From the NCBI RefSeq assembly GCF_021391535.1, contig NZ_CP090066.1:1501501-1565500 (forward strand): a DNA stretch of 64,000 nucleotides. The letters run 5' to 3'. Both the position numbers and the translations under genes were made by a program. The stretch is from Aurantimonas sp. HBX-1 (GTDB lineage: Bacteria > Pseudomonadota > Alphaproteobacteria > Rhizobiales > Rhizobiaceae). The notes below the pieces were generated by a model that searched no databases, was not told where the DNA came from, and worked only from the letters and a program-made list of their open reading frames with translations. Numbering within the stretch: position 1 is the stretch's first letter; every line of letters starts with the position of its first letter. Shown here piece by piece: positions 35,418 to 43,001 of the stretch.

Positions 35418-35831
35418 ATGACCTTCATTTCCGCGAACACCATTGCGACCGCGCTTGCCATCACACTCGCCGCCCCGGCGACCTTCGCCACGCCCGCGGC
35501 CGCTAACGGCCAGGTGTCCTGGACCTTCGCCCCGACTGACCGGCAGACGACCGGGGTCGTCGAAGCAGGGCTACGGATCTATTCGCTCTACAATGGCCTC
35601 AAGGACGGCTCGATCCGGCAGAGGGGCCAAGGCAACAACGCCGGCCTCGCCCAGCGCGGACGGGGCAATGTCGGTCTCGTCCAGCAGCGCGGGAACGGCC
35701 ATTCTGGCACGCTGGAGCAGAACGGCAACGGCAACGCCTACGGTCTCTTCCAATTCGGGCGCGGCGCGCGCGACGCCGTCGTCCAGTCCGGCAACGGCAA
35801 CAGCGGTGCGACCTTTACCTACGGCTGGTGA
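35418..35831 (+). CDS. Curlin-repeat amyloid protein
   Basis: A 137-residue exported protein with a signal peptide ending near ANA (about 30). After a short linker there are curlin repeats RQRGQGNN, AQRGRGN, QQRGNGH, EQNGNGN and QSGNGN, richer in Gly-Asn than those of the first curlin gene. The gene starts with ATG at 35418 after GGAGACCTCC. Amyloid-fibre subunit function is likely. No CsgG, CsgE or CsgF export gene was found in this window, so export must use genes elsewhere. Confidence 0.87.
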   Translation: MTFISANTIATALAITLAAPATFATPAAANGQVSWTFAPTDRQTTGVVEAGLRIYSLYNGLKDGSIRQRGQGNNAGLAQRGRGNVGLVQQRGNGHSGTLEQNGNGNAYGLFQFGRGARDAVVQSGNGNSGATFTYGW

Positions 35832-36213
35832 CGGGAGACCGTCGGATTTCAGTCTCGAGGCGCCTAGAAGTTGTCTGACAGCTTCGGGTGTGGATCCCGG
35901 GTTACTTCCTCGGGGATCTTGGGACGCCTGCCGGCGCCCGAAACCCTTTCACGAGAACTGAACGGCGGCTTTCCCGTCGAGATTACTCGGAAGCTGCCGG
36001 TCTCCTTTCGGCCCCTCTCAGCCGCGGCGTCCCTTCACCCCCATCTGGGTGTTCGCCGAAGGCTATCCTCGAAGGGCGAGGGGCTACTGATTAGGATGAG
36101 GGGCTCCTGGAAGGAAAGAGGCCCCCCGCCGCCAGCATCCGCCGCTCCGCGTCCAACACGAAGTAGGAGTCCTGGCGCTTCTGCGCCCTGCCGTCGACCG
36201 TCCGTCGACTCTG
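35832..36213 (+). other. Intergenic region after the second curlin gene
   Basis: No protein gene is supported. It holds repeat copy B (35995..36014) with its upstream block AACGGCGGCTTTC at 35961, and ends at the convergent cyclase gene. Confidence 0.5.
35995..36014 (+). repeat. Dispersed intergenic repeat, copy B
   Basis: TGCCGGTCTCCTTTCGGCCC. It follows a GAACTGAACGGCGGCTTTC-like block by about 20 bases, the same two-block layout as copies C, D and probably E. Confidence 0.55.
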
Positions 36214-38157
36214 TCACATCGGTGTCTTGTTCGGTCCAGCCGGTGCACACTCCAACCGGCGGTGCTCCGGAGTCCCCGGAGCCCGTGCCCCGGCCATGCA
36301 GATCGGCAGTCCGGAGGCACGGTGCCCGTCGAGCCAGAGCTGCTCCTCGACGGTTGCTTCCGCGGCGAAGAAGATGCCCTGCGCGGTTCCAAGTTCCAGC
36401 GAGTAGTCCGGCCAGACCGAAAGGAAGCGCTCGCGCCAGCGGTCGGTCTCGACGCTTTGCCCGAGCTGCGCGTAGCTCATCGTGGCGAACAGCATCGGCC
36501 ATCGCGAAGGATTCGTCGTGGTCTCGACGGCGGCGGCCGATTCCCTGAACTTCTGTGCAAAGAAATAGACCTGCCATTCCACGTCCTTGTAGAAGGAGCT
36601 CGGATCGAGGCGACGGGCGCGCTCGAACAGTGCCACGGCCCTTTCCGAATGCCCGAGGTAAGGCAGTTGCTCAGCGACCATGGCGAGGATTTCCGCGTTG
36701 CCGGGCGCGAGTTCCAAAGCGCGCTCGAGTTCCTTGAGGGCGAGGGTGCCTTGCCGGGTATAGACATGCCAGACGCCCAGCACCGCGTAGCCACGGGCGT
36801 ATGTCGGGTCGAGGCTGACCGCCTGGACCGCGGCTTCCCGCCATTCCGCCATCGCGGCCTCCGTCGATTCCGCAAAGCCTGCGTCGACCTGCTGCCGGTA
36901 AAGGCTCGCAAGTTCTGCGTGCGAAGCGGCGTAGAGCGGATCGATCACGATGGCTTGTCGGACCATCTCGACCGCGGCGGCGTTCGCTTCCTTGGTCCAG
37001 GCCCAGCGTTGGGCGATTGCAAGCAGGAGAAGGTCGTATGCGCGAAGGTCCTTCGGCGGCTTGCGGCGCGCAATGTCCAGCGCGGCATCGACGGTGCCGC
37101 CCTGGACGGCGTTGGCTATCCGCTGGGTTAGTTCGTCCTGAAGTTCGAACAGGTCGCCGACCGGCCGGTCGTAGCGCTCCGACCAGAGCTGCCGCCCGCT
37201 CTCGGCATCGACGAGCTGCACAGTGGCGCGCATGCGGTCGGCGTCGCCCTGCAGAGCCCCGCTGACAGCGTAGCCGACCCCGAGTTCGCGTCCGATCAGG
37301 CGGGGATCGCGTGACTTGCTGCGGTAGGCAAAGCTCGTCCCCGGCGCAATCACGTTGAGGAGTCTCGTTGTCGAAAGGTCGGCGATGATGTCGGTAACCA
37401 TCCCGTCGGCGAGCCGGCCAAGGCGGTCGTCGCCGGAAAGATTGTCGAACGGCAGCACGACGACGGATGGCTGGTCGAAGCCATCGCGAGGGTCCTGCCA
37501 CTCGGTCCACCGCCGCCCGGCAACGAGGGCGATCAGCAGGATCACGGCCGTTCCGATCGCCACCGCGATGCGTCGGAATCGCGATGCCCCTTCCAGCGGA
37601 CGCGCTAGCGGCGGGGGCATTCCGTCCAGTACCACGCGCCAGGCGTCCACCGGTTCCGCAATGTTCTTGACCTGCCGGGACCCCAGGGGGGCGAGTGTCA
37701 CGTCCGAGCGCTTGCGGAGCTCTTCGCGCACCTTTCCGGACACGCAGATACCGCCGGGCTCTGCCAAAGCCTCTAGCCGCGCCGCGATGTTCACGCCGTC
37801 GCCGTAGAGGTCGTCGCCTTCGACGATCACGTCGCCGGAGTTGATCCCGATGCGGAAGCGGATGCGCTGGTTGGCCGGAAGCTCGCAGTCCCGCGCTGCC
37901 ATCGACGTTTGGATCGTCACCGCGCAGCTAACGGCGTTGGTGACGCTGGCGAACTCGCACAGGATACCGTCGCCGATCAGCTTCACGATCCGCCCCCTGT
38001 GGGTGGCGAGCAGGGGCTCGATTACGTCCCGCCGGTGTGCCTTCAGCCGCTCGAGCGTGCCCCCCTCGTCGCGCTCCATCAGCCGCGAATACCCCACGAC
38101 GTCCATCGCGACGATTGCGGCGAGGCGACGCTCTGGCCGATGGGAAGCTTCCTGCAT
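36214..38157 (-). CDS. Class III adenylate/guanylate cyclase with TPR region
   Basis: A 647-residue membrane protein. Residues 10-175 are the cyclase domain, with metal Asp19 (VAMDVVGYS) and Asp63 (LIGDGILCEF), Lys59 for base recognition, and the NIAAR (123-127) transition-state residues. A membrane helix lies near 203-225. Next come a TolB-like segment (VVLPFDNLSGDDRLGRLADGM, part) and TPR-type helices to about residue 600. This architecture is common in Rhizobiales as an environmental cyclase. ATG at 38157 is preferred to a codon at 38217. The signal sensed and the product (cAMP or cGMP) cannot be assigned. Confidence 0.88.
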   Translation of the reverse strand: MQEASHRPERRLAAIVAMDVVGYSRLMERDEGGTLERLKAHRRDVIEPLLATHRGRIVKLIGDGILCEFASVTNAVSCAVTIQTSMAARDCELPANQRIRFRIGINSGDVIVEGDDLYGDGVNIAARLEALAEPGGICVSGKVREELRKRSDVTLAPLGSRQVKNIAEPVDAWRVVLDGMPPPLARPLEGASRFRRIAVAIGTAVILLIALVAGRRWTEWQDPRDGFDQPSVVVLPFDNLSGDDRLGRLADGMVTDIIADLSTTRLLNVIAPGTSFAYRSKSRDPRLIGRELGVGYAVSGALQGDADRMRATVQLVDAESGRQLWSERYDRPVGDLFELQDELTQRIANAVQGGTVDAALDIARRKPPKDLRAYDLLLLAIAQRWAWTKEANAAAVEMVRQAIVIDPLYAASHAELASLYRQQVDAGFAESTEAAMAEWREAAVQAVSLDPTYARGYAVLGVWHVYTRQGTLALKELERALELAPGNAEILAMVAEQLPYLGHSERAVALFERARRLDPSSFYKDVEWQVYFFAQKFRESAAAVETTTNPSRWPMLFATMSYAQLGQSVETDRWRERFLSVWPDYSLELGTAQGIFFAAEATVEEQLWLDGHRASGLPICMAGARAPGTPEHRRLECAPAGPNKTPM

Positions 38158-38510
38158 GACGCTGACCCCGCCTCTCAGGTCGAAGCGTAACCGGACTGGA
38201 CGGCAAGAACCAGACATGCGGTCGCCGCTGAGGCCGTAGCACCGCTTCCGCCTCGCGGCAGCCTCGACCGGCGAAAGGTAAGTGGAGCATTGAGGCCCCG
38301 CTCTCGGCCCGACGCCCGCATTTGCCGGAATCAGTCACAATGACAGCAACCGGTCAAAACGCGAACGGCCGCTTTCATCAAGCTCGCGCGAGTAACCCGC
38401 CATTCCGCTTTCGGCCCATCGCTGCCTGACAGTCGGGCGGAGCCCTGCGGGCTGTGATTCTGGATCTGAGATGCTGAAGCGCTTCTTATGCGTCGATACA
38501 AAGCTGCCGC
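38158..38510 (-). other. Intergenic region between the cyclase and amidase genes
   Basis: No protein gene is supported. It carries repeat copy C (38398..38417) with its upstream block GCGAACGGCCGCTTTC at 38361. Confidence 0.5.
38398..38417 (+). repeat. Dispersed intergenic repeat, copy C
   Basis: CGCCATTCCGCTTTCGGCCC, 17 of 20 matches to the consensus TGCCAGTCCGCTTTCGGCCC. The GCGAACGGCCGCTTTC block precedes it by about 21 bases. Confidence 0.55.
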
Positions 38511-39830
38511 TTAAGTGCGCAGCGGTGGAGAGATCGGCAGCGGCGGAATCCGTGTCGCGTCGATGCACCGAGCAACGGCAGAAGCCGAGGCTAGCAGCCT
38601 CGCGTCGTCATAACGCGCCGCAAAGAGCTGGAGGCCGAAAGGTAGCTCGCCGGGACCTGCCTGGACTGGCAGGCTGACCTGGGGAAAGCCGAAGCCAGAC
38701 CAGACCTTGATCAGATCCGAGGGGCCCGTGGAAAGCAGGCCGACGGGAGCAACACTCTCGGTGCTGAGGTCGAGCACACCATCATAAGCCGCCACAATAG
38801 GCTCGATGGCATTCCGCAGCCCAGACAGACGCTGCTGCGCTGCACGTTCCGCTTCCCATGATACCTCGTCGGCATGAGCTATCATGGCCTTAGCTTCCTC
38901 GCTCAGCAGATCGAGGTCCAGTTCCCGCTCTAGAGCCAGTGAGCGCGCACCTTGGGCATCGTTGACGATACGGTGATCCTCATAGGATAACCCGAACCCG
39001 ACGGGTTCCTCCAGATCGTCGATCACATGACCTGCCGATCTGAGCTGGCCGCAGACAGCCTCCAGATAACTTCGCAGGGCTCCGTCGCTGGACTCCGAAC
39101 GCCGTGACCGGAAGCGGGCAAGACGCAACCGGGGCAACGAAGGCAGGGCAGGGAAGTTGGCGATCAAGGCGCGACCGACCAGCGCCAGATCTTCCACGCT
39201 GCGGCCGAACCAGCCGACCGTATCGAAGGCGGGAGCCAGCGGCTTGATGCCCTCCATCGAGACGAGGCCGAAGCTCGGCTTGTAAGCGAACGCACCGCAG
39301 AAGGAGGCCGGCTTCAGCAATGAGCCTGCTGTTTGCGTCCCTAACGCCAGAGGGAAAAAGCCGGCTGCGACTCCCGCTGCCGAGCCGGCGCTGGAACTGC
39401 CGGGCGTGCGATCGAGATCATGCGGGTTGCGGGTCGGCCCGGTGTGCATGAAGGCGAACTCGGTCGTCGCAGTCTTGCCCATCACGATAGCGCCCATCGC
39501 CCTCAGCCGGGCGACAACTGCGGCATCCCGCGACGGCTTGTTGCCCGCGTAGATTGGAGAAAAGAACTCAGTCGGGATGTCCCTGGTGTCGAACACATCT
39601 TTGACACCCAGCGGCACGCCGGCGAAGGGACCGCCTCTCTCTCCGCGGTCTATCTCGTCGGCCTGGCGGAGGATGTCCTGCGGATCGTACCAAGAGAAAG
39701 CATGGACGGACGGTTCGAGCTCCTCAATCCGGGCGATGAAGGCCCCTGCGACCTTCTCCGCGGTCGTATCCTTCCTTGCGACCGCATGTGCAATCTCGGT
39801 GGCCGTCGCTGTCAAGAAATTCACGTGCAT
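38511..39830 (-). CDS. Amidase signature family hydrolase
   Basis: A 439-residue amidase. The Ser-cisSer-Lys triad is Lys77 (GVPLGVKDVFDT), Ser146 (PGSSSAGSAAG) and Ser170 (QTAGSLLKP), with the 24-residue Ser-Ser spacing of the family. Members hydrolyse aryl, fatty or peptide amides, and GatA belongs here too; the absence of gatBC nearby speaks against that. It is preceded by no partner gene, and the neighbouring cyclase lies 353 bp away, so it is probably monocistronic. Substrate unknown. Confidence 0.88.
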   Translation of the reverse strand: MHVNFLTATATEIAHAVARKDTTAEKVAGAFIARIEELEPSVHAFSWYDPQDILRQADEIDRGERGGPFAGVPLGVKDVFDTRDIPTEFFSPIYAGNKPSRDAAVVARLRAMGAIVMGKTATTEFAFMHTGPTRNPHDLDRTPGSSSAGSAAGVAAGFFPLALGTQTAGSLLKPASFCGAFAYKPSFGLVSMEGIKPLAPAFDTVGWFGRSVEDLALVGRALIANFPALPSLPRLRLARFRSRRSESSDGALRSYLEAVCGQLRSAGHVIDDLEEPVGFGLSYEDHRIVNDAQGARSLALERELDLDLLSEEAKAMIAHADEVSWEAERAAQQRLSGLRNAIEPIVAAYDGVLDLSTESVAPVGLLSTGPSDLIKVWSGFGFPQVSLPVQAGPGELPFGLQLFAARYDDARLLASASAVARCIDATRIPPLPISPPLRT

Positions 39831-40108
39831 ACCTTGTCGCCTTGAGAGGAACTGCCGCGATCTGCGGCAGGTAGGGATGGTGCCCCGGTCCAGTTAGCGC
39901 TTGCACCGCGGGCACTCCCGCGGAAACGCATTTCGGTTGCCGCAGTCTCCAACGTCACGCTTAGGGATTGGACATCGAAGCCTAGATGGGAGCCCTCTCG
40001 CAGTCGCTGATCTAAAACTGACAGCGGCTCACGGCCCTGGGCTGCCGATCCGCGCCTTTTCCTCCGCGTTTGATACTTTTAAAGTTCAGTTTCTTTCGGA
40101 GAACTGTG

Positions 40109-40743
40109 ATGCCCTACGTGGATTGGGCAATAAAGGAACCTAAGATCGCAGCTGTAGTTGCGACTACGGATGTCCCTGCGAATTCAACGGCAAGCCGACG
40201 GAGGGCCTCTGCGAGGGGCTCGAATGCATGCGGATCGATAATGGCTGGTTCGATGATCTGCGGCTGGACGGCCTCAAGGTCGCGGCGGCCTATCGATGGC
40301 CCGGCCCTGTGCATGAGGGCGGGGGCGTCGTTCAGGGCTTCATCGACAGCGATGCCAACCCGGCCCAGGTCGACGCGCTGGGGACCATCCTCGGGGGCGG
40401 CGAGCAGGAGCCGACCACTGTCTTCAACATCTATGGCGCGACGATCGCCAAGGAGTTGCCCCCGATCTTCGCTCCGATCGACTTCGGCAGCGACATCGAG
40501 GCACGAACCGGCTGGTTTCGGATCGAGGATCAACTCGCCCTCGAACTGGAGCCCATCCGCAATCCCGTGACGGGACTAGCCCACCGGGCTCGCATCGTGC
40601 TGCTCGAGGGTTTCGAATTTCGTGAAGCTGAGGTCGCCAGCGCTACGTTCACCAGCGGTGGCGAGATCCGCATGCATAGGCAGAGCCGCTACGGCGCGCT
40701 CTGGAATGCCGCCTACGGGCCACACGGCATCATCGACCCTTAA
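40109..40743 (+). pseudogene. DUF1326 protein gene with a frameshift
   Basis: The ATG at 40109 has CGGAGAAC before it and begins MPYVDWAIKEPKIAA, the normal DUF1326 N-terminus. Right after the GC at 40151-40152 the frame moves: from 40153 the other frame reads CSCDYGCPCEFNGKP and continues with IDNGWF and the rest of the family to the stop at 40743. One base is missing at about 40152. The rest (YRWPGPVHEGGG, IEDQ) is well preserved, so the lesion is recent, or a base-calling error. A restart at ATG 40228 would omit the Cys-rich N-terminus. Function of the family is unclear; a metal-binding role is suspected. Confidence 0.75.
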
Positions 40744-40772
40744 GGCCTGGCCGAACCCGAAAGGATGATGTC

Positions 40773-41405
40773 ATGACGCCATGGGAAATCGAAGGGGTCG
40801 AGCTGGTCAATTGCAACTGCGCCTATGGATGCCCCTGCCAGTTCAATGCCCTGCCGACGCACGGATACTGCCAGGCGAACGGTGCGATCGACATTCGGCG
40901 GGGGCACCATGGGAGGGTCAGTCTCGACGGGACGCGCATAGCGTTCATCTTCCAGTGGCCTGGTGCCATCCACGAAGGTGGCGGGAAGTGCCAGCCGATC
41001 GTCGACGAGCGCGCGGACGATAACCAGCGTCAGGCGCTTCTGAAGATCATGTCCGGGGAGGATTCCGAGCCCGGCAGGACAATGTTCAACGTTTTCGCGT
41101 CGACGGTGAGCGAGTTCTTCGAGCCCGTCTTCCGCAAGATCGACATGGACGTCGATGTCGATGCGCGCCGCGGCAATATCCATGTCGACGGTTTCATCGA
41201 CACGGTGGGCGAGCCTATCCGCAATGTCGTGACTGGACTGGAGCATCGGGCGCGGATCGACCTGCCCGACGGGTTCGAGTACACGCTCGCGGAAGTCGGC
41301 AGCGCCTCCTCAAAGACGCGGGGGCCGATCGCTTTCGATCTCGAGAACTCCTACGGCCAGTTCGCCCGCCTGCATCTGAGCGGGCAGGGGCCGATCAGGG
41401 TCTGA
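40773..41405 (+). CDS. DUF1326 domain-containing protein
   Basis: A 210-residue protein, intact. NCNCAYGCPCQFNALPTHGYC (part, residues 13-33) is the conserved Cys cluster, and FQWPGAIHEGGG (60-71) matches the paralogue before it. The spacing of 29 bp to the frameshifted copy and 1 bp to the DUF2182 gene shows one operon. The Cys cluster could bind metal; no enzymatic function is established for the family as far as I know. ATG at 40773 follows GAAAGGAT. Confidence 0.85.
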   Translation: MTPWEIEGVELVNCNCAYGCPCQFNALPTHGYCQANGAIDIRRGHHGRVSLDGTRIAFIFQWPGAIHEGGGKCQPIVDERADDNQRQALLKIMSGEDSEPGRTMFNVFASTVSEFFEPVFRKIDMDVDVDARRGNIHVDGFIDTVGEPIRNVVTGLEHRARIDLPDGFEYTLAEVGSASSKTRGPIAFDLENSYGQFARLHLSGQGPIRV

Positions 41406-41406
41406 C

Positions 41407-42243
41407 ATGGCCGAGGCGACCCCGCAGACATCGGCGGTGGAGCTAATCATCCGGCGCGATCGCCTGGTCATGCTGACCGGCCTTGTCACGCTCGCCATGC
41501 TGGCCTGGGCGTGGCTGCTCGTCGGGGCCGGCACCGGCATGGACATCTGGACGATGAGTCGTCCCGCGATCTTTCCGGGCGGGGAGGCAGGGATGACGAT
41601 GCCGGCGGTGGCGTGGTCCCCTGCGACCTGGTTCGTCATTGTCGGCATGTGGTGGATCATGATGATCGCCATGATGATCCCAAGCGTTGCCCCGATGGTG
41701 CTGCTCCACGCGCGCGTCAGTCGCCATGCACAGAGTAGGGGACAGATCGCCGCCGGCGCGATTCCATCTGGCTTCTTTCTCGGCGGTTATCTCCTCGTCT
41801 GGCTCGCGTTTTCGCTGGTCGCCACTATTCTTCAGTTCGCCTGCGAACGGCTCGGTCTTCTGTCCCAGCCGATGATGTGGTCGGTGAGTGTGTGGCTGAC
41901 GGCGGCGTTGCTCGTCGCCGCCGGCCTCTACCAGTTGTCTCCATTCAAGCAAGTGTGCCTGGACCATTGCCGCTCGCCTGCCGAGTTCCTGTCGCGGCAC
42001 TGGCAGAAAGGCCGCGCCGGGGCATTCCACATGGGCGTGAAACACGGAGCCTACTGTCTCGGCTGCTGCTGGGCCCTGATGGCGCTGCTGTTCGTAGGCG
42101 GCATCATGAATGTCTACTGGATCGCCGGGCTGGCTATTGTCGTCCTGCTTGAGAAGCTGCTGCCTCGCGGAGACAGATTCGCGCTGGCGTTCGGACTGAT
42201 GTTCGTGGCGGCGGGGACTTGGATCGCGATCAGGGCCGTCTGA
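41407..42243 (+). CDS. DUF2182 integral membrane protein
   Basis: A 278-residue membrane protein with about seven hydrophobic segments. The family signatures are the WWIMMIAMMIPSVAPMVLL helix (part, near 86-104), CLDHCRSP (about 178-185) and the HGAYCLGCCWALM motif (about 209-221). Cys and Met residues in the membrane are consistent with metal binding, which is inference. It starts 1 bp after the DUF1326 stop, so the two are translated together. DUF1326 and DUF2182 genes commonly pair in proteobacterial genomes. Confidence 0.86.
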   Translation: MAEATPQTSAVELIIRRDRLVMLTGLVTLAMLAWAWLLVGAGTGMDIWTMSRPAIFPGGEAGMTMPAVAWSPATWFVIVGMWWIMMIAMMIPSVAPMVLLHARVSRHAQSRGQIAAGAIPSGFFLGGYLLVWLAFSLVATILQFACERLGLLSQPMMWSVSVWLTAALLVAAGLYQLSPFKQVCLDHCRSPAEFLSRHWQKGRAGAFHMGVKHGAYCLGCCWALMALLFVGGIMNVYWIAGLAIVVLLEKLLPRGDRFALAFGLMFVAAGTWIAIRAV

Positions 42244-42582
42244 GCAGGCGAATACTCTGCCCGGACTTGGGGCCATCAATTGTATGGCGGTTTCCCTGCC
42301 CTCAGGGTCAGCTTGTGCCGTTCCCTTCCTAGAGGCATCGTGCAACTGCTCGCCGTCTGGGAAGAGTCAATCGGCGAACGTCAACTTTCGCCGTTCGTGA
42401 GCCCGGAAGCTGCCAGTCAGCTTTCGGCCCGTTCAAACTGAAGGCACGGCGGCGAAATTTCGCGCGTGTCGCCCTGAACCGAACGTCCGATTTAACCTAC
42501 TATGTCGGCAGTGTAGGCGAGTGAACTCAGCGTTCTATCGGTGTTCTGAGGATCTCCGACTGTCGCTCGTCGGCAACAAAGC
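42244..42582 (+). other. Intergenic region after the DUF2182 gene
   Basis: No protein gene is supported. It holds repeat copy D (42411..42430) and its upstream block GCGAACGTCAACTTTC from 42374, between convergent genes. Confidence 0.5.
42411..42430 (+). repeat. Dispersed intergenic repeat, copy D
   Basis: TGCCAGTCAGCTTTCGGCCC, 19 of 20 matches to the consensus and the best copy. A GCGAACGTCAACTTTC block begins 37 bases earlier. Confidence 0.6.
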
Positions 42583-42987
42583 TTAATTCTGGATCAGGGA
42601 CAGGATGATATCGTCAACGGCCTTAAGACAGGCATCCTCGTCACCGCCTTCCGCCAGTTCGCGAGCGTCCTGAAGCGCGGCGCGGGCTTCGATCACCTCT
42701 TCGCCGCCGTCCCCTGCCGCCTCGGCTTCCTCGACCGCTTCGGTTTCCTCCGGCTCTTCCTGGAAGGGGACAGGATCCTCGCTGGCCTCGTCCGCTTCCG
42801 CCATCGCCTGCGCTTCGCGGGCACCGGCGACGGCCTGGCCGCCCGACGAGGCGGAGATCGCCTGGCTGGCAGCGACATCGAGAAGGCGTTCGAAATCGTC
42901 GATCCGTTCCGCGCACTGATAGGCGTGCGCGGGGCCGGCGAGGAGGATGGCGGCCGCGGCTACCGTGAAGAGCTTGATACGGTGCAT
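42583..42987 (-). CDS. Small acidic secreted protein
   Basis: A 134-residue exported protein. The signal peptide ends near AHAYQC (about 23). The mature protein is rich in Glu, Ala and Asp, with an acidic middle (EEPEETEAVEEAEAAG, about residues 77-92), and holds two Cys (CAERIDD and DACLKAVDD) that could pair. The ATG at 42987 lies after AAAGGACACG. It follows the Mo-hydroxylase gene by 14 bp on the same strand, so it is probably its operon partner. I recognise no family; binding of cations or of the enzyme is a guess. Confidence 0.65.
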   Translation of the reverse strand: MHRIKLFTVAAAAILLAGPAHAYQCAERIDDFERLLDVAASQAISASSGGQAVAGAREAQAMAEADEASEDPVPFQEEPEETEAVEEAEAAGDGGEEVIEARAALQDARELAEGGDEDACLKAVDDIILSLIQN

Positions 42988-43001
42988 CACGTGTCCTTTC
43001 G

